Source: Cellulomonas sp. S1-8 (GTDB taxonomy: Bacteria > Actinomycetota > Actinomycetes > Actinomycetales > Cellulomonadaceae). Taken from it: 64,000 nt of DNA. This document shows positions 26,870 to 38,226 of this stretch, in pieces; position 1 is the stretch's first letter, and each line of letters begins with the position of its first letter. Under the pieces are notes generated by a model, which saw only the letters and a program-made list of their open reading frames with translations, searched no databases and was not told the origin of the DNA. Made by a program: the position numbers and the translations under genes. The DNA is taken from positions 3,844,001 through 3,908,000 of the forward strand of contig NZ_CP110806.1 in assembly GCF_026184235.1 (NCBI RefSeq), written 5' to 3'.

Positions 26870-27852
26870 CCCACGCCCCTGCCGGCATCGGCAAGCCCGG
26901 TGCCGGCGGCAGCGCCCTGCGTGCCGTCGGCGGCCTCGCGCTGGCCGGTGCCGCGGCGCTCGCGTGGGCGTCGCTCGTCGAGGTCCGCTGGTACGCCCTG
27001 CGCCAGGTGACGGTGCCCGTGCTGCCGCCGGGGCAGGAGCCCCTGCGGATCCTGCACGTCGCCGACCTGCACCTGACGCCCGGGCAGCGCCGCAAGGTCG
27101 ACTGGGTGCGGGACCTGGCGACCCTCGACCCGCACCTCGTCGTCGACACGGGTGACAACTGGGCGCACCTGGACGCGATGCCGGCGCTGCTCGACGCGCT
27201 GGAGCCGCTGCTGGGCCTCCCCGGCGCCTTCGTGCTGGGCTCCAACGACTACTTCGCCCCGGCGTTCAAGAACCCCGCGCGCTACCTGCTCCCCGACGCG
27301 CGCAGCACGCCCCCGCGCCCCCCGACCGAGCTGCCGTGGCGCGAGCTGGTCACGCGGCTGACGTCGGCCGGGTGGGTCGACCTGTCGAACCGGCGCGACG
27401 CGCTCGAGGTCGACGGTCGTCGCCTGTCGCTCGTCGGCACGGACGACGCGCACCTCGAGCGCGACGCGATGCCCCCGGCGGGCGGCCCCGACGACGTGCG
27501 CACGTCGGACGGGCGCTCCCCCGCCGTCGACCTGCACGTCGGGGTCACGCACGCCCCCTACCGGCGCGTCCTGGACGCGATGCACGCCGACGGCGTCGAC
27601 CTGACGATCGCGGGACACACCCACGGCGGGCAGCTCGCCCTGCCGTTCGTCGGCGCGCTGACCACCAACTGCGACCTCGACCTGAGCCGCGCCAAGGGTC
27701 TGCACGGCTGGCCGGGCGCCCGCCCGGACCGCGCCGACGGCGCCGGGTCGTCGTGGCTGCACGTCTCCGCGGGCCTCGGCACGTCCCCGTACGCACCCGT
27801 GCGCTTCGCGTGCCGCCCGGAGGCGACGCTCCTGACGCTCACGTCGCCGTAG
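26866..27852 (+). CDS. Membrane-anchored metallophosphoesterase
   Basis: 328 residues. An N-terminal hydrophobic segment (about 20-36) anchors a calcineurin-like phosphoesterase. Metal ligands are in ADLHL (66-70), DTGDN (94-98), GSND and GHTHGGQ. YaeI-type relatives act on lipid-linked or other phosphoesters at the membrane. It is translationally coupled to the penicillin-binding protein, as in other actinobacteria, suggesting a role at the envelope. Followed by tRNA-Pro. Confidence 0.9.
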   Translation: MTHAPAGIGKPGAGGSALRAVGGLALAGAAALAWASLVEVRWYALRQVTVPVLPPGQEPLRILHVADLHLTPGQRRKVDWVRDLATLDPHLVVDTGDNWAHLDAMPALLDALEPLLGLPGAFVLGSNDYFAPAFKNPARYLLPDARSTPPRPPTELPWRELVTRLTSAGWVDLSNRRDALEVDGRRLSLVGTDDAHLERDAMPPAGGPDDVRTSDGRSPAVDLHVGVTHAPYRRVLDAMHADGVDLTIAGHTHGGQLALPFVGALTTNCDLDLSRAKGLHGWPGARPDRADGAGSSWLHVSAGLGTSPYAPVRFACRPEATLLTLTSP

Positions 27853-27899
27853 CGCATTTCGTCTCCGGGGACCCTGTCGGCTATCCTTGCCAGGCTCCA

Positions 27900-27973
<74 letters not shown>

Positions 27974-27980
27974 CAGTGAC

Positions 27981-28010
27981 AAGGCCCCTGATCGGCTGAT
28001 CAGGGGCCTT
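27981..28010 (+). terminator. Terminator after tRNA-Pro
   Basis: Perfect 13-bp stem AAGGCCCCTGATC / GATCAGGGGCCTT with a 4-base loop, starting 8 bases after the tRNA. It also lies 25 bases from the end of the converging membrane-protein gene and can serve both strands. Confidence 0.9.
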
Positions 28011-28034
28011 CGTCGTGCGTGGACACGTCGTCGG

Positions 28035-28463
28035 CTACGGGGCCTGGACGCCCGCCGCACGGCCGCGCCGGCGGCGCACCGCCGCCGCGACGACGGCGAC
28101 CACGCCCGCGCCCGCAGCGGTGCCGGCGAGCACCAGCAGAGCGCCGACGACCCAGAGGCCGGAGGAGTCGGTGGGCGCCTGGGTGAGCGACCACGCCGCC
28201 GTGAACGCCACGGCGACGGTGACCACGGTGCGCCACCTGCCGAGCATGCGCACCGCCAGGACGGTCACCAGGACGAGGCTGACGAGGCAGCCCACGACCT
28301 GCCACGCCTCGTACGGCCCCGTGACGGCTCCCGTGCCGGGGTCGGTCTGGTACTCCGTGTCCCAGCCCATCCAGGCGAACCAGCACGCGGCGCTGAGCGC
28401 TGCGACCACGGCGACGCGTGCCGCGGTGCGTCCGCGGGCGGGAGCGGTGGGGGTCGACGTCAC
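28035..28463 (-). CDS. Four-helix membrane protein, unknown
   Basis: 142 residues from GTG 28463. Four hydrophobic helices, with a polar loop GWDTEYQTDPGTGAVTGPYEAWQ between the first two, and a basic tail VRRRRGRAAG. The layout resembles small uncharacterised actinobacterial membrane proteins. No function can be named. It is divergent from the sensor kinase gene 81 bases away. Confidence 0.75.
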   Translation of the reverse strand: MTSTPTAPARGRTAARVAVVAALSAACWFAWMGWDTEYQTDPGTGAVTGPYEAWQVVGCLVSLVLVTVLAVRMLGRWRTVVTVAVAFTAAWSLTQAPTDSSGLWVVGALLVLAGTAAGAGVVAVVAAAVRRRRGRAAGVQAP

Positions 28464-28524
28464 GCGCAGGAGTCTGGCAGACCCCTGCCCACGCTCGTCC
28501 TTCTGACCGATCTGCTGGCGCCGC

Positions 28525-28543
28525 GCCTGACGTAGCGTCAGGC
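28525..28543. promoter_or_regulatory. Palindrome abutting sensor-kinase start
   Basis: GCCTGACG-TAG-CGTCAGGC is a perfect 8-bp inverted repeat ending one base before the GTG at 28545. No separate Shine-Dalgarno is visible, so the site could be an operator over a leaderless start or a hairpin occluding translation. Confidence 0.45.
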
Positions 28544-28544
28544 C

Positions 28545-29687
28545 GTGCCCTCCCAGCTGCGCGCCGCGTGGACCGATGCGGCTCCGCCGCGACCCCCGAC
28601 CCGTCGGGGGCAGGAGGCGGTCGTCGTCGGGCTCCCGGCCGCGGCCGTCGTCCTCGAGGGCGTCCTGCGTCCCGAGCTCGACGCGTACCCGTGGGCGGTG
28701 GCCGCGGTCGCGGGCCTCGTCCTGACGCTGCTGTGGCGCCGCACCCGCCCGTTGCCCGCGCTCCTCGTCGCCGTGCTCGGGATGTCGGTGGTCACCGACG
28801 CCGCCGGCGTCCCCGACCTCTACAGCAGCGTGTTCGTGCTCGGCCTCGTCTACGCCGTGGCGCGGTGGGGGTCAGGACGCGCCGCCCTCACCGGTGGCGC
28901 GGCGATGCTCGGCTACGCGGCAGTCGTCTCCGTCGTCGACGGTCAGACGGCGGGCGACACCGTCGGCGGGCTGGCGGTCGTCGGCGCGAGCCTGACGCTC
29001 GGCGCGGCCATGCGCCTGCGCGACAAGGCCCGTCGCCGTGCGCTGCACGAGGTGCGCCTGCTCGAGCGGGAGCACCTCGCGCGGGACCTGCACGACACGG
29101 TCGCGCACCATGTCTCGGCGATCGCGGTGCGCGCCCAGGCCGGCCTCGCCGTCGCCCCGCAGGACCCCTCGGCGGCGGCGCAGGCACTCGTGGTCATCGA
29201 GGCGGAGGCGTCCCGTGCGCTGGCGGAGATGCGCACGATCGTCCGGGTCCTGCGGCGCGACGCGTCGACCTCCGACGCGTCGACCTCGGACGCACCGGCG
29301 TCCCCGAGCCCGCGCCTGGGCGACGTCGCCGACCTCGCCGACGACACGAGCGTCCCGCAGGTGCGGGTCACGCTCGTCGGCCCCTTGGCTGAGGTGACGG
29401 CACCCGTCGGTGCGGCGCTCTACCGGATGGCGCAGGAGGCGGTGACCAATGCGCACCGCCACGCCCGGGACGCGACCCTCGTCGCCGTCACCGTGCGCGT
29501 CGAGGCGCGGGTGGTGCACCTCGACGTGCGCGACGACGGCACACCCGCGTCCCGGGGAGAGGGCTACGGGCTCGTCGGGATGCGGGAACGCGCGGCGCTG
29601 CTGGGCGGGTCGTGCACCGCCGGCGTCGGACCCGCGGGGGGATGGGTCGTCGCTGCCACCCTGCCCCGCACCTGGCCGCCGTCATGA
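28545..29687 (+). CDS. NarL-type sensor histidine kinase
   Basis: 380 residues. Four to five N-terminal helices form the sensor, without a large external loop. The HisKA_3 phosphoacceptor is His183 in LARDLHDTVAHHVSAIAVRA, and the ATP-binding domain has EAVTNAHRHA and GYGLVGMRERAALLGG. A 15-base duplication encodes STSDASTSDA in the linker before the ATPase domain. It is coupled by ATGA to its response regulator. The signal is unknown. Confidence 0.9.
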   Translation: MPSQLRAAWTDAAPPRPPTRRGQEAVVVGLPAAAVVLEGVLRPELDAYPWAVAAVAGLVLTLLWRRTRPLPALLVAVLGMSVVTDAAGVPDLYSSVFVLGLVYAVARWGSGRAALTGGAAMLGYAAVVSVVDGQTAGDTVGGLAVVGASLTLGAAMRLRDKARRRALHEVRLLEREHLARDLHDTVAHHVSAIAVRAQAGLAVAPQDPSAAAQALVVIEAEASRALAEMRTIVRVLRRDASTSDASTSDAPASPSPRLGDVADLADDTSVPQVRVTLVGPLAEVTAPVGAALYRMAQEAVTNAHRHARDATLVAVTVRVEARVVHLDVRDDGTPASRGEGYGLVGMRERAALLGGSCTAGVGPAGGWVVAATLPRTWPPS

Positions 29688-30349
29688 ACGTCCGGGTGCT
29701 GCTGGCCGACGACCAGGAGCTCGTGCGCACCGGGCTGCGGATGATCCTCGACGCGCAGCCCGGGATCGAGGTGATCGCCGAGGCGCCGGACGGCCGGCGG
29801 GCCGTCGAGCTCGCACGGGCGCTGCGACCCGACGTGTGCCTGCTCGACATCCGCATGCCGCACCTCGACGGCATCGCCGCGACCCGCGAGCTCGCCGGGC
29901 CGGACGTGGTCGACCCGCTGCCCGTCGTCGTCATCACGACCTTCGACCTCGACGAGCACGTGTACGACGCGCTGCGTGCCGGCGCCCGCGGGTTCCTGCT
30001 GAAGGACGCCGGGCCGCAGCTGCTCGCCCAGGCGGTCCACGCGGCTGCGGCCGGCGACGCCCTCATCGCGCCCGCCGTGACCGCGCGGCTGCTGCGCACC
30101 TTCGCGGCCACCCCCTCCGCGCGGCGGGTCCCCCAGCCGCTCGAGCCGCTCACCGACCGTGAGGAGCAGGTGCTCCTCGAGGTGGCCACCGGGCGGACGA
30201 ACGAGGAGATCGCCGGCCGGCTCTTCATCAGCCTGAGCACCGCCAAGACCCACGTCGCGAACCTGCTGACCAAGCTCGGCATGCGCAACCGGGTCGAGCT
30301 CGCCCTGTGGGCGTACGAGACCGGCCGCCTCGCCGCACGGCGCGACTGA
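29684..30349 (+). CDS. NarL/LuxR-type response regulator
   Basis: 221 residues from ATG 29684. Receiver with acidic pair DD (9-10), phosphoacceptor Asp55 (LLDIRMP) and Lys in FLLKDAG. The C-terminal LuxR helix-turn-helix reads LTDREEQVLLEVATGRTNEEIAGRL. Forms a two-component system with the preceding kinase. The next gene encodes a DUF2306 membrane protein on the same strand, a possible target. Confidence 0.92.
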   Translation: MNVRVLLADDQELVRTGLRMILDAQPGIEVIAEAPDGRRAVELARALRPDVCLLDIRMPHLDGIAATRELAGPDVVDPLPVVVITTFDLDEHVYDALRAGARGFLLKDAGPQLLAQAVHAAAAGDALIAPAVTARLLRTFAATPSARRVPQPLEPLTDREEQVLLEVATGRTNEEIAGRLFISLSTAKTHVANLLTKLGMRNRVELALWAYETGRLAARRD

Positions 30350-30431
30350 CCCCGCCTCGGCCGAAAGGACGAGCGGTGGACCGGCCGACGTGCCGATCCG
30401 GCCGACCGGCCGCACCCGCCACGCTCGTCGT

Positions 30432-31148
30432 ATGACGACGACCGCGGCCCCCACCCCTCCGCCGGGCGGAGCGACGCCCCTGCGACCTACCGGCTCCCCG
30501 CGCACCGGCCGGTCGGGACGTGCGGGGCGCCGTCGGCGTCGGGCACCCGCGTGGGTGGTGCCGACGTCGCTCATCGCCTTCAGCTTCATCCCGATCGCCG
30601 TCGGCAGCGTGCGGATGGTCTCCCTGACCGGGGCCGTCGACGTCAGCGACACCCTCGGCGCGGCACCCGCACCGGTGCCCGCGCTCGTCGCGCACGTCGT
30701 CGGGATCACGATCTACGTGGTCCTGGGCGCGCTGCAGTTCCACCGGGGGCTGCGTGCCCGTCGACCGCGCTGGCACCGCTGGTCCGGCCGCGTCACCGCG
30801 CCCGCCGGGATCGTCGCCGCGGTCAGCGGGGTGTGGCTCGCGCTCGCCGCCGTCGGGCCGCACGCCAACTCCGTGCTCGTGGTGACGCGCGTCCTCGTCG
30901 GGGCGGGGATGGTCGTGGCGCTCGTCCTGGGCGTGCGGGCGGCGGTCGGGCGGGACTTCCGGCATCACCGCGCGTGGATGGTGCGCGCCTACGCGCTCGG
31001 GCAGGGCGCCGGGACGCAGGTCGTGGTCGTCGGGGTGGTCGGCAGCGCGATGGGCGGTGCGCTCACCCCGCTCGTCGAGGCGGTGCTGTTCGCCGCCGCG
31101 TGGGGCATCAACCTCGCGATCGGCGAGTGGTCCATCCGCCGCGGCTGA
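30432..31148 (+). CDS. DUF2306 membrane protein
   Basis: 238 residues; ATG 30432 chosen over an upstream alternative because translation then begins MTTTAAPT. After a Pro/Arg-rich lead there are six to seven helices. LGALQFHRGLRARRPRWHRWSGR and HHRAWMVRAYAL are hallmarks of DUF2306, with conserved His residues that resemble heme or metal ligands of b-type cytochrome-like proteins. Function not established. It follows the two-component system by 82 bases. Confidence 0.82.
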   Translation: MTTTAAPTPPPGGATPLRPTGSPRTGRSGRAGRRRRRAPAWVVPTSLIAFSFIPIAVGSVRMVSLTGAVDVSDTLGAAPAPVPALVAHVVGITIYVVLGALQFHRGLRARRPRWHRWSGRVTAPAGIVAAVSGVWLALAAVGPHANSVLVVTRVLVGAGMVVALVLGVRAAVGRDFRHHRAWMVRAYALGQGAGTQVVVVGVVGSAMGGALTPLVEAVLFAAAWGINLAIGEWSIRRG

Positions 31149-31160
31149 CGGGCACGAGCT

Positions 31161-31215
31161 GGAGAAGTGTGAAGCGTTGCTGCCGGATCCCGGCAACAAC
31201 GCTTCACACTTCTCC
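31161..31215. terminator. Long imperfect hairpin between convergent genes
   Basis: Two 26-base arms, GGAGAAGTGTGAAGCGTTGC and continuing to TGCCGG, pair with one mismatch around a 3-base loop. It lies between the DUF2306 stop and the stop of the converging DUF4097 gene, so a bidirectional terminator is the simplest reading. Confidence 0.8.
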
Positions 31216-31261
31216 GCTCGGCGGCCGGCGGCCGCGGGCGCGGCAGCGGGCGCGTCGCGCG

Positions 31262-32236
31262 TCAGCCCTCCGGGCCCAGGTAGGCGATGTCGCCGTCGAC
31301 GGACACGAGCTCGACGCGGACGTCCGCGTCGGGGTCGGTCGGACCCTCGACCCGTTGCCGGCCGTTCGTCGTGATCGTCAGCGCGACGGGCTCGCCGTCG
31401 CCGTGGACCGTGATGCCGGCGTCCACCGCGCGGACCCCCACGTCGCCGCCCACGCCGGCGACCCGCACGTTGCCGTCGACGGTCTGCGCCACCAGGGAGC
31501 CGCGCACGTCCCGCACGTCGAGGCGCCCGTCCGACGAGCGCACGTCGACGTCACCGGCCACCCCCGCGACGGACACGGCGCCGTCGACCGCCCGGACCCG
31601 CACGTCGCCGCCCGCGTCGACGACGCGCAGCTCACCGTCGGACACCTGGACGACCACGTCACCGCCCACGCCGTCCACGGTCACGCGGCCGTCGACGGAC
31701 CGCAGGTCCACGTCGCCGGCCACGCCGTCGACGCTGACCTCACCGTCGGCGGTGCGCAGCTCGACGTCACCGGCGGCGCCCTGCACGCGGATCGTCCCGT
31801 CGGTCGCGCGGATCACCACGTGCGTGCCCTCCGGGACCTCGGCCGTCAGGCTCGCGGTGCACGGCAGCGACACGAGCAGGATCCGGCACTCGTGCCGCAC
31901 GACGGTCCGGTCGCCCGTCGTCGTGACCTCGTAGCGCGGGCTCGACCAGGCGTACTCCGCGACGCGGCCCACGACGACCTCGTCGACGTCCGCCGCCACG
32001 ACCTCGACGCCGCCGTCCGCGACGAGCTCGACGACGTCCGTCGGCTCCAGCGTCGCGGACGCGGACGACGTCGTGGTGAACATCCACGCAGCGAGCTGCA
32101 CCGCGCCCTGCGCCAGGACCACCACCGCGAGCGTCACACCGACCCCCGTCAGGACGCGCCCGGCGGTGCTGCGCCGCGCCCGGGGGGCGCCGGGGGCCGC
32201 GGCCGCCGGCGGGTGGGTGGGCTGGGTGTCGATCAT
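31262..32236 (-). CDS. DUF4097 membrane-anchored beta-helix protein
   Basis: 324 residues; ATG 32236 overlaps the response-regulator stop as ATGA. A Pro/Ala-rich cytoplasmic lead, one membrane helix (about 28-50), then an external domain. Short strands of the form VDGxVxVxGVxGDVDVRSxDG recur at least eight times, the DUF4097 adhesin-like right-handed beta-helix. Such proteins are often co-encoded with LiaRS-like two-component systems sensing envelope stress, and that fits the two preceding genes. Role inferred from context. Confidence 0.86.
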   Translation of the reverse strand: MIDTQPTHPPAAAAPGAPRARRSTAGRVLTGVGVTLAVVVLAQGAVQLAAWMFTTTSSASATLEPTDVVELVADGGVEVVAADVDEVVVGRVAEYAWSSPRYEVTTTGDRTVVRHECRILLVSLPCTASLTAEVPEGTHVVIRATDGTIRVQGAAGDVELRTADGEVSVDGVAGDVDLRSVDGRVTVDGVGGDVVVQVSDGELRVVDAGGDVRVRAVDGAVSVAGVAGDVDVRSSDGRLDVRDVRGSLVAQTVDGNVRVAGVGGDVGVRAVDAGITVHGDGEPVALTITTNGRQRVEGPTDPDADVRVELVSVDGDIAYLGPEG

Positions 32237-32904
32237 GGTCGTGCTCCGTTCGTCGGGCCGTCCTCGAGCCACCGCAGGACCGCGAGGACGCGGCGGTGGT
32301 CGTCGGAGTCGGGAGGCAGGTCGAGCTTGGTGAGGATGGACGTCACGTGCTTCTCGACGGCGGCGCCGCCGACGACGAGCCGGTCGGCGATCGCGGCGTT
32401 GGAGCGGCCCTCGGCCATCAGCGCCATGACCTCCCGCTCCCTCGGGGTGAGCACCTCGTCGACGCTGCGGCGCGACCGCGCCAGGACCTGCGCGACGACG
32501 TCGGGGTCGACGACCGTGCCGCCCCCGGCGACGCGGGCCAACGCGGCCAGGAAGTCGTCGACGTCGGCCACGCGGTCCTTCAGGACGTACCCCAGGCCGC
32601 GGGCGTCGGAGGCGAACAGCTCACGCGCGTACCGCTGCTCGACGTACTGCGAGAGCACCAGCACGGGCAGCCCGGGGTGCAGCCCCCGCAGGTGGACGGC
32701 GGCCCGCAGGCCCTCGTCCGTGTGGGTCGGGGGCATCCGGACGTCGGTGACCAGGACGTCGGGCAGGTCCGCGGCCGGGTCGCCGAGCACCGCCACGAGC
32801 TCGTCGGCCGTGCGGTACCCGGTGACGTGGTGGCCCTCGGCGACGAGCAGCCGGGTCAGCCCGTCGAGCAGGAGGACGGAGTCCTCGGCGATCACGATGC
32901 GCAC
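32233..32904 (-). CDS. NarL/LuxR-type response regulator (envelope-stress type)
   Basis: 223 residues from GTG 32904. Receiver with acidic ED (7-8), phosphoacceptor Asp54 (VTDVRMPP) and LKDRV. The C-terminal LuxR-type DNA-binding domain reads LTPREREVMALMAEGRSNAAIADRL. Overlaps its kinase gene upstream by 13 bases and the DUF4097 gene downstream by 4, making a three-gene operon read leftward. Confidence 0.92.
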   Translation of the reverse strand: MRIVIAEDSVLLLDGLTRLLVAEGHHVTGYRTADELVAVLGDPAADLPDVLVTDVRMPPTHTDEGLRAAVHLRGLHPGLPVLVLSQYVEQRYARELFASDARGLGYVLKDRVADVDDFLAALARVAGGGTVVDPDVVAQVLARSRRSVDEVLTPREREVMALMAEGRSNAAIADRLVVGGAAVEKHVTSILTKLDLPPDSDDHRRVLAVLRWLEDGPTNGARP

Positions 32905-34250
32905 GGCACCTCCACGGTGAGCACGGTGCCCCGACCGGCGGGGCTGGTGAGGTCGAACGTGCCGTCGAGGGCCTCGACGCGGCGGCGCAGGCCGTCCAGC
33001 CCGCCACCGGGTGCGGCCTGGGCCGCGCCCGTGCCGTCGTCGCTGACCTCGATGCGCAGACGGTCGCCGCGCACGGTGGCGCGGACGCCGGCACGCGTCG
33101 CACCGGCGTGCTTCGCGACGTTGGTCAGGGCCTCGGCGACGACGAAGTACGCGGCTGCCTGCGCCTGCGGGCCGACGGACGTGCCGAGCCCGTCGGCGTC
33201 GACGTCGACCGGGACGGGGCAGCGGGCGGCGAGCGCGGACAGCGCCGCGTCCAGGCCACGGTCGGTCAGGACGGCCGGGTGGACGCCGCGGACGAGGTCC
33301 CGCAGCTCGGCGAGGACCTCCTTGACCTCGCCGTGGGCGGCGTCGACGGCCGCGACCGCGACCGCGGGGTCGTGCGCCGCGGCGCGCCGGGCGACGCCCA
33401 GCTCCACGCCCAGGGCGACGAGTCGCTGCTGCGCGCCGTCGTGCAGGTCCCGCTCGATGCGCCGACGCTCCTCGTCGGCGGCCACGACGGCCGCCGTCCG
33501 CGTCTCGTGCAGGTGCACGGCGCGCCCCTCGGCGACCGTCGCGCGCTGCTCCGCGGCGCGTGCCGCGCGCTCCGCATCGGCACGCGAGCGCCCGCCGAGC
33601 AGCAGCCTGCCGAGCCGCACCTGCGCGAGCGTCGTCAGCTGCAGGACGAGCGCCGCGAGCCAGACCGCGGCCACGGCGACCGGCGCCAGCAGCGCGAGGT
33701 GCGGCACCGACACCCGGTCGGTGAACGGCGTCACCGGCACCACGAGGGCACTGGCCACGAGCGCGAGGGCGAGGCTCGCGGCCGTCCACGTGAGTGCGCA
33801 CGTCAGGGCGGCGTGGGCCACGGCGGCCCACGCCTGGCCGTCACGCAGCCACGCCCACCACGTCCGCGGGTCGTACGCCCGGCCCGGACCGGGGCGCGGC
33901 TCCGGGACGACCACGCCGAGCTGCGTCCGCAGCCGCGCCCGCTCGACCGCGCCGTAGCCGCGGGCGAGGACGAGCGTCAGGACCAGGAGCGGCACGCCGA
34001 CGACCACCACGAGCAGGCTCACACCGACCATGACGCCCGTCAGCAGCACGATCGACGCGGCGAGGCTCACGAAGCCGGCGATGACGGCCTGCCCGATGCC
34101 GGCCCAGGTCGCAGCCGACACGGGGGCCAGCGCGAGCGCGCGCCCGCCGGTGAGCATGGGTGCCACGTGGCGCACGTCGAGGGCGAGGGGCACGTCGTGC
34201 GGGTCTGCGGTGGGGACGTCCGCGTGGACGACCGGGGGTGGTGAGGTCAT
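32892..34250 (-). CDS. Sensor histidine kinase with putative sensor domain
   Basis: 452 residues from ATG 34250. The N-terminal part has about four helices in two pairs (VIAGFVSLAASIVLLTGVM and later ALLAPVAVAAVWLAALVLQ), matching the actinobacterial 'putative sensor' family. The HisKA_3 site is ERRRIERDLHDGAQQRLVAL and the ATP-lid region is DDGTGAAQAAPGGGLDGLRRR. Works with the downstream regulator. The stem-loop at 34305-34330 lies just upstream. Confidence 0.9.
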   Translation of the reverse strand: MTSPPPVVHADVPTADPHDVPLALDVRHVAPMLTGGRALALAPVSAATWAGIGQAVIAGFVSLAASIVLLTGVMVGVSLLVVVVGVPLLVLTLVLARGYGAVERARLRTQLGVVVPEPRPGPGRAYDPRTWWAWLRDGQAWAAVAHAALTCALTWTAASLALALVASALVVPVTPFTDRVSVPHLALLAPVAVAAVWLAALVLQLTTLAQVRLGRLLLGGRSRADAERAARAAEQRATVAEGRAVHLHETRTAAVVAADEERRRIERDLHDGAQQRLVALGVELGVARRAAAHDPAVAVAAVDAAHGEVKEVLAELRDLVRGVHPAVLTDRGLDAALSALAARCPVPVDVDADGLGTSVGPQAQAAAYFVVAEALTNVAKHAGATRAGVRATVRGDRLRIEVSDDGTGAAQAAPGGGLDGLRRRVEALDGTFDLTSPAGRGTVLTVEVPCAS

Positions 34251-34304
34251 GGCACGACGGTAGGCGCGGGCGGTGGCCCGGCGCAGCGGTGCTCCCCCCC
34301 GTCC

Positions 34305-34330
34305 TCGGGGTAGGGGTCTCCCTACCCCGA
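34305..34330. promoter_or_regulatory. Inverted repeat upstream of kinase operon
   Basis: TCGGGGTAGGG and its complement surround a 4-base spacer, 55 bases upstream of the leftward kinase start. NarL-type regulators bind such inverted sites, so autoregulation is plausible. Confidence 0.5.
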
Positions 34331-34334
34331 CGAC

Positions 34335-34374
34335 GAGGGGCCGGCCCCAGGCGCGTGCCCGGGACCGGCCCCTC
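34335..34374 (-). terminator. Terminator of GH48 gene
   Basis: GAGGGGCCGG and CCGGCCCCTC form a 10-bp stem around a 20-base loop that can pair further. It lies 65 bases beyond the GH48 stop. Confidence 0.65.
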
Positions 34375-34438
34375 ACCCGTCGAGCATGGGGTCACGACGG
34401 GATCTGTCGGCCTGTCGGCCGATGACTCAGCTGATCGT

Positions 34439-37012
<2,574 letters not shown>

Positions 37013-37202
37013 CTTCCGTACCTTTCTTGGCGTCGACCACGCGCGGCCTCGGTGCCGGCGTGGAACCTGCCGTCGGCCTCGGTGCCACCGGCAGTCCTGC
37101 ACGAAAGAACGGACCACGATCACCGGTGCGCAGCACTGCGCTCCCGCGGCTCGCGGTCTGGTCGTCGCTCACTCTCATCACGCGCACAGGACGCGTCCAG
37201 GC

Positions 37203-37243
37203 CGCGAAACGCTTAGGGAGAGCAGCTGGTGGGAGCGCGACCA
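37203..37243 (-). promoter_or_regulatory. Candidate LacI/CelR-type operators upstream of GH48
   Basis: GAAACGCTTA near 37205-37214 resembles LacI-family operators. TGGGAGCGCGACCA at 37229-37242 matches the published CelR operator of Thermobifida (TGGGAGCGCTCCCA) at most positions, one half exactly. Both are about 200 bases upstream of the start codon, so an intervening promoter or a long leader must be assumed. Confidence 0.35.
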
Positions 37244-37252
37244 GACACCTTC

Positions 37253-37318
37253 CCCGCCGACCGGGACGTGGCTCCCCTTCCCGAGGTCGGGAAGGGGAGC
37301 CACGTTCCGGTCGACGGG
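37253..37318. terminator. Very long hairpin after ABC permease gene
   Basis: Two 32-base arms with two mismatches enclose a 2-base loop; the core GTGGCTCCCCTTCCCGA is perfectly mirrored. It lies 55 bases past the permease stop and can terminate the leftward ABC operon. Its right arm end GTTCCGGTCGACGGGGG is shared with the 63-bp repeats at 12648 and 13527, so it may derive from the same element family. Confidence 0.85.
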
Positions 37319-37373
37319 GGTTGGGGGGCGGGGAGGGTGGGGAGGGTGGGCGGGGTGTCGGGGTCGGGGACGG

Positions 37374-38225
37374 TCAGGTCCAGCGGAAGAGGCGGACCGC
37401 GATCGGGGTCGCGATGACCGCCCACGCCGCCATGACGAGCATCTCGCCCGTCGGGAACGGCTGGCCGACCCACGCGGCCGTCATCGCCTGCGTCGCCGCC
37501 CCCAGCGGGGTGTACCCGGCGATCGTCTGCACCACGTCCGGCATGAGCGGCAGCGGCAGCCACACCCCGGCGAAGAACAGGGACACGAAGTACAGCGTCA
37601 TGCCCCAGCCGTTGGCCGCCGCGGCCGTCGGCGCGAGAGCCGCGACGAGCGAGCCGAGCGCGAACGCCGCCAGCACCGCCAGCAGGAACGCCAGCGCGAC
37701 CGTCAGCGGGTCGGCCGGCATCGAGATGCCCAGCACGACGAGGCCCGAGCCCACGGCCAGCAGCGCCGCCGCCACCAGTGCCACGAGGTTGACGACGACC
37801 TGCGCGACCAGCAGGCGCGCCGGCCCGACGGGCGTCGTCGACAGGCGCCGCAGCACGCCGCGCTGCCGGTACGTCGCGACGACGGCCGGGAACGTGGACA
37901 GCGCGACCGTCGCGACGGCCAGGCTCAGGACGATCGGGGTGTACCCGGTGATCGCCGTGACCTTGCTGAGCAGCGGGTCCTCCGCGTCGTACGGCTCGTC
38001 CGCCCACGGCATCACCAGGCCCAGCACCGTCAGCAGCAGCGCCGGGAAGCCGAGGGCGAAGAAGAGCACGGACGGGTCGCGCACGAACAGCCGCGCCTCG
38101 ACGAGCGCGATCCGGGCGAAGGCGCCCCCGCGGCCGGAGCGCCGCGGACCGCCCACCGCCGGGGCGAGCGGGCTGCGCCGTGCGTCGGACGGCGTGGGGT
38201 TCGTGGTGGGGGTCGGGGTCGTCAT
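37374..38225 (-). CDS. ABC-2 type export permease
   Basis: 283 residues from ATG 38225. Six membrane helices follow a cytoplasmic lead and amphipathic elbow (ARIALVEARLFVRDPSVLFFALGFP), the ABC-2 pattern. The segment YRQRGVLRRLSTTPV is the coupling region common in drug/antibiotic exporters. It begins one base after the stop of its ATPase partner's gene. Substrate unknown. Confidence 0.9.
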   Translation of the reverse strand: MTTPTPTTNPTPSDARRSPLAPAVGGPRRSGRGGAFARIALVEARLFVRDPSVLFFALGFPALLLTVLGLVMPWADEPYDAEDPLLSKVTAITGYTPIVLSLAVATVALSTFPAVVATYRQRGVLRRLSTTPVGPARLLVAQVVVNLVALVAAALLAVGSGLVVLGISMPADPLTVALAFLLAVLAAFALGSLVAALAPTAAAANGWGMTLYFVSLFFAGVWLPLPLMPDVVQTIAGYTPLGAATQAMTAAWVGQPFPTGEMLVMAAWAVIATPIAVRLFRWT

Positions 38226-38226
38226 G

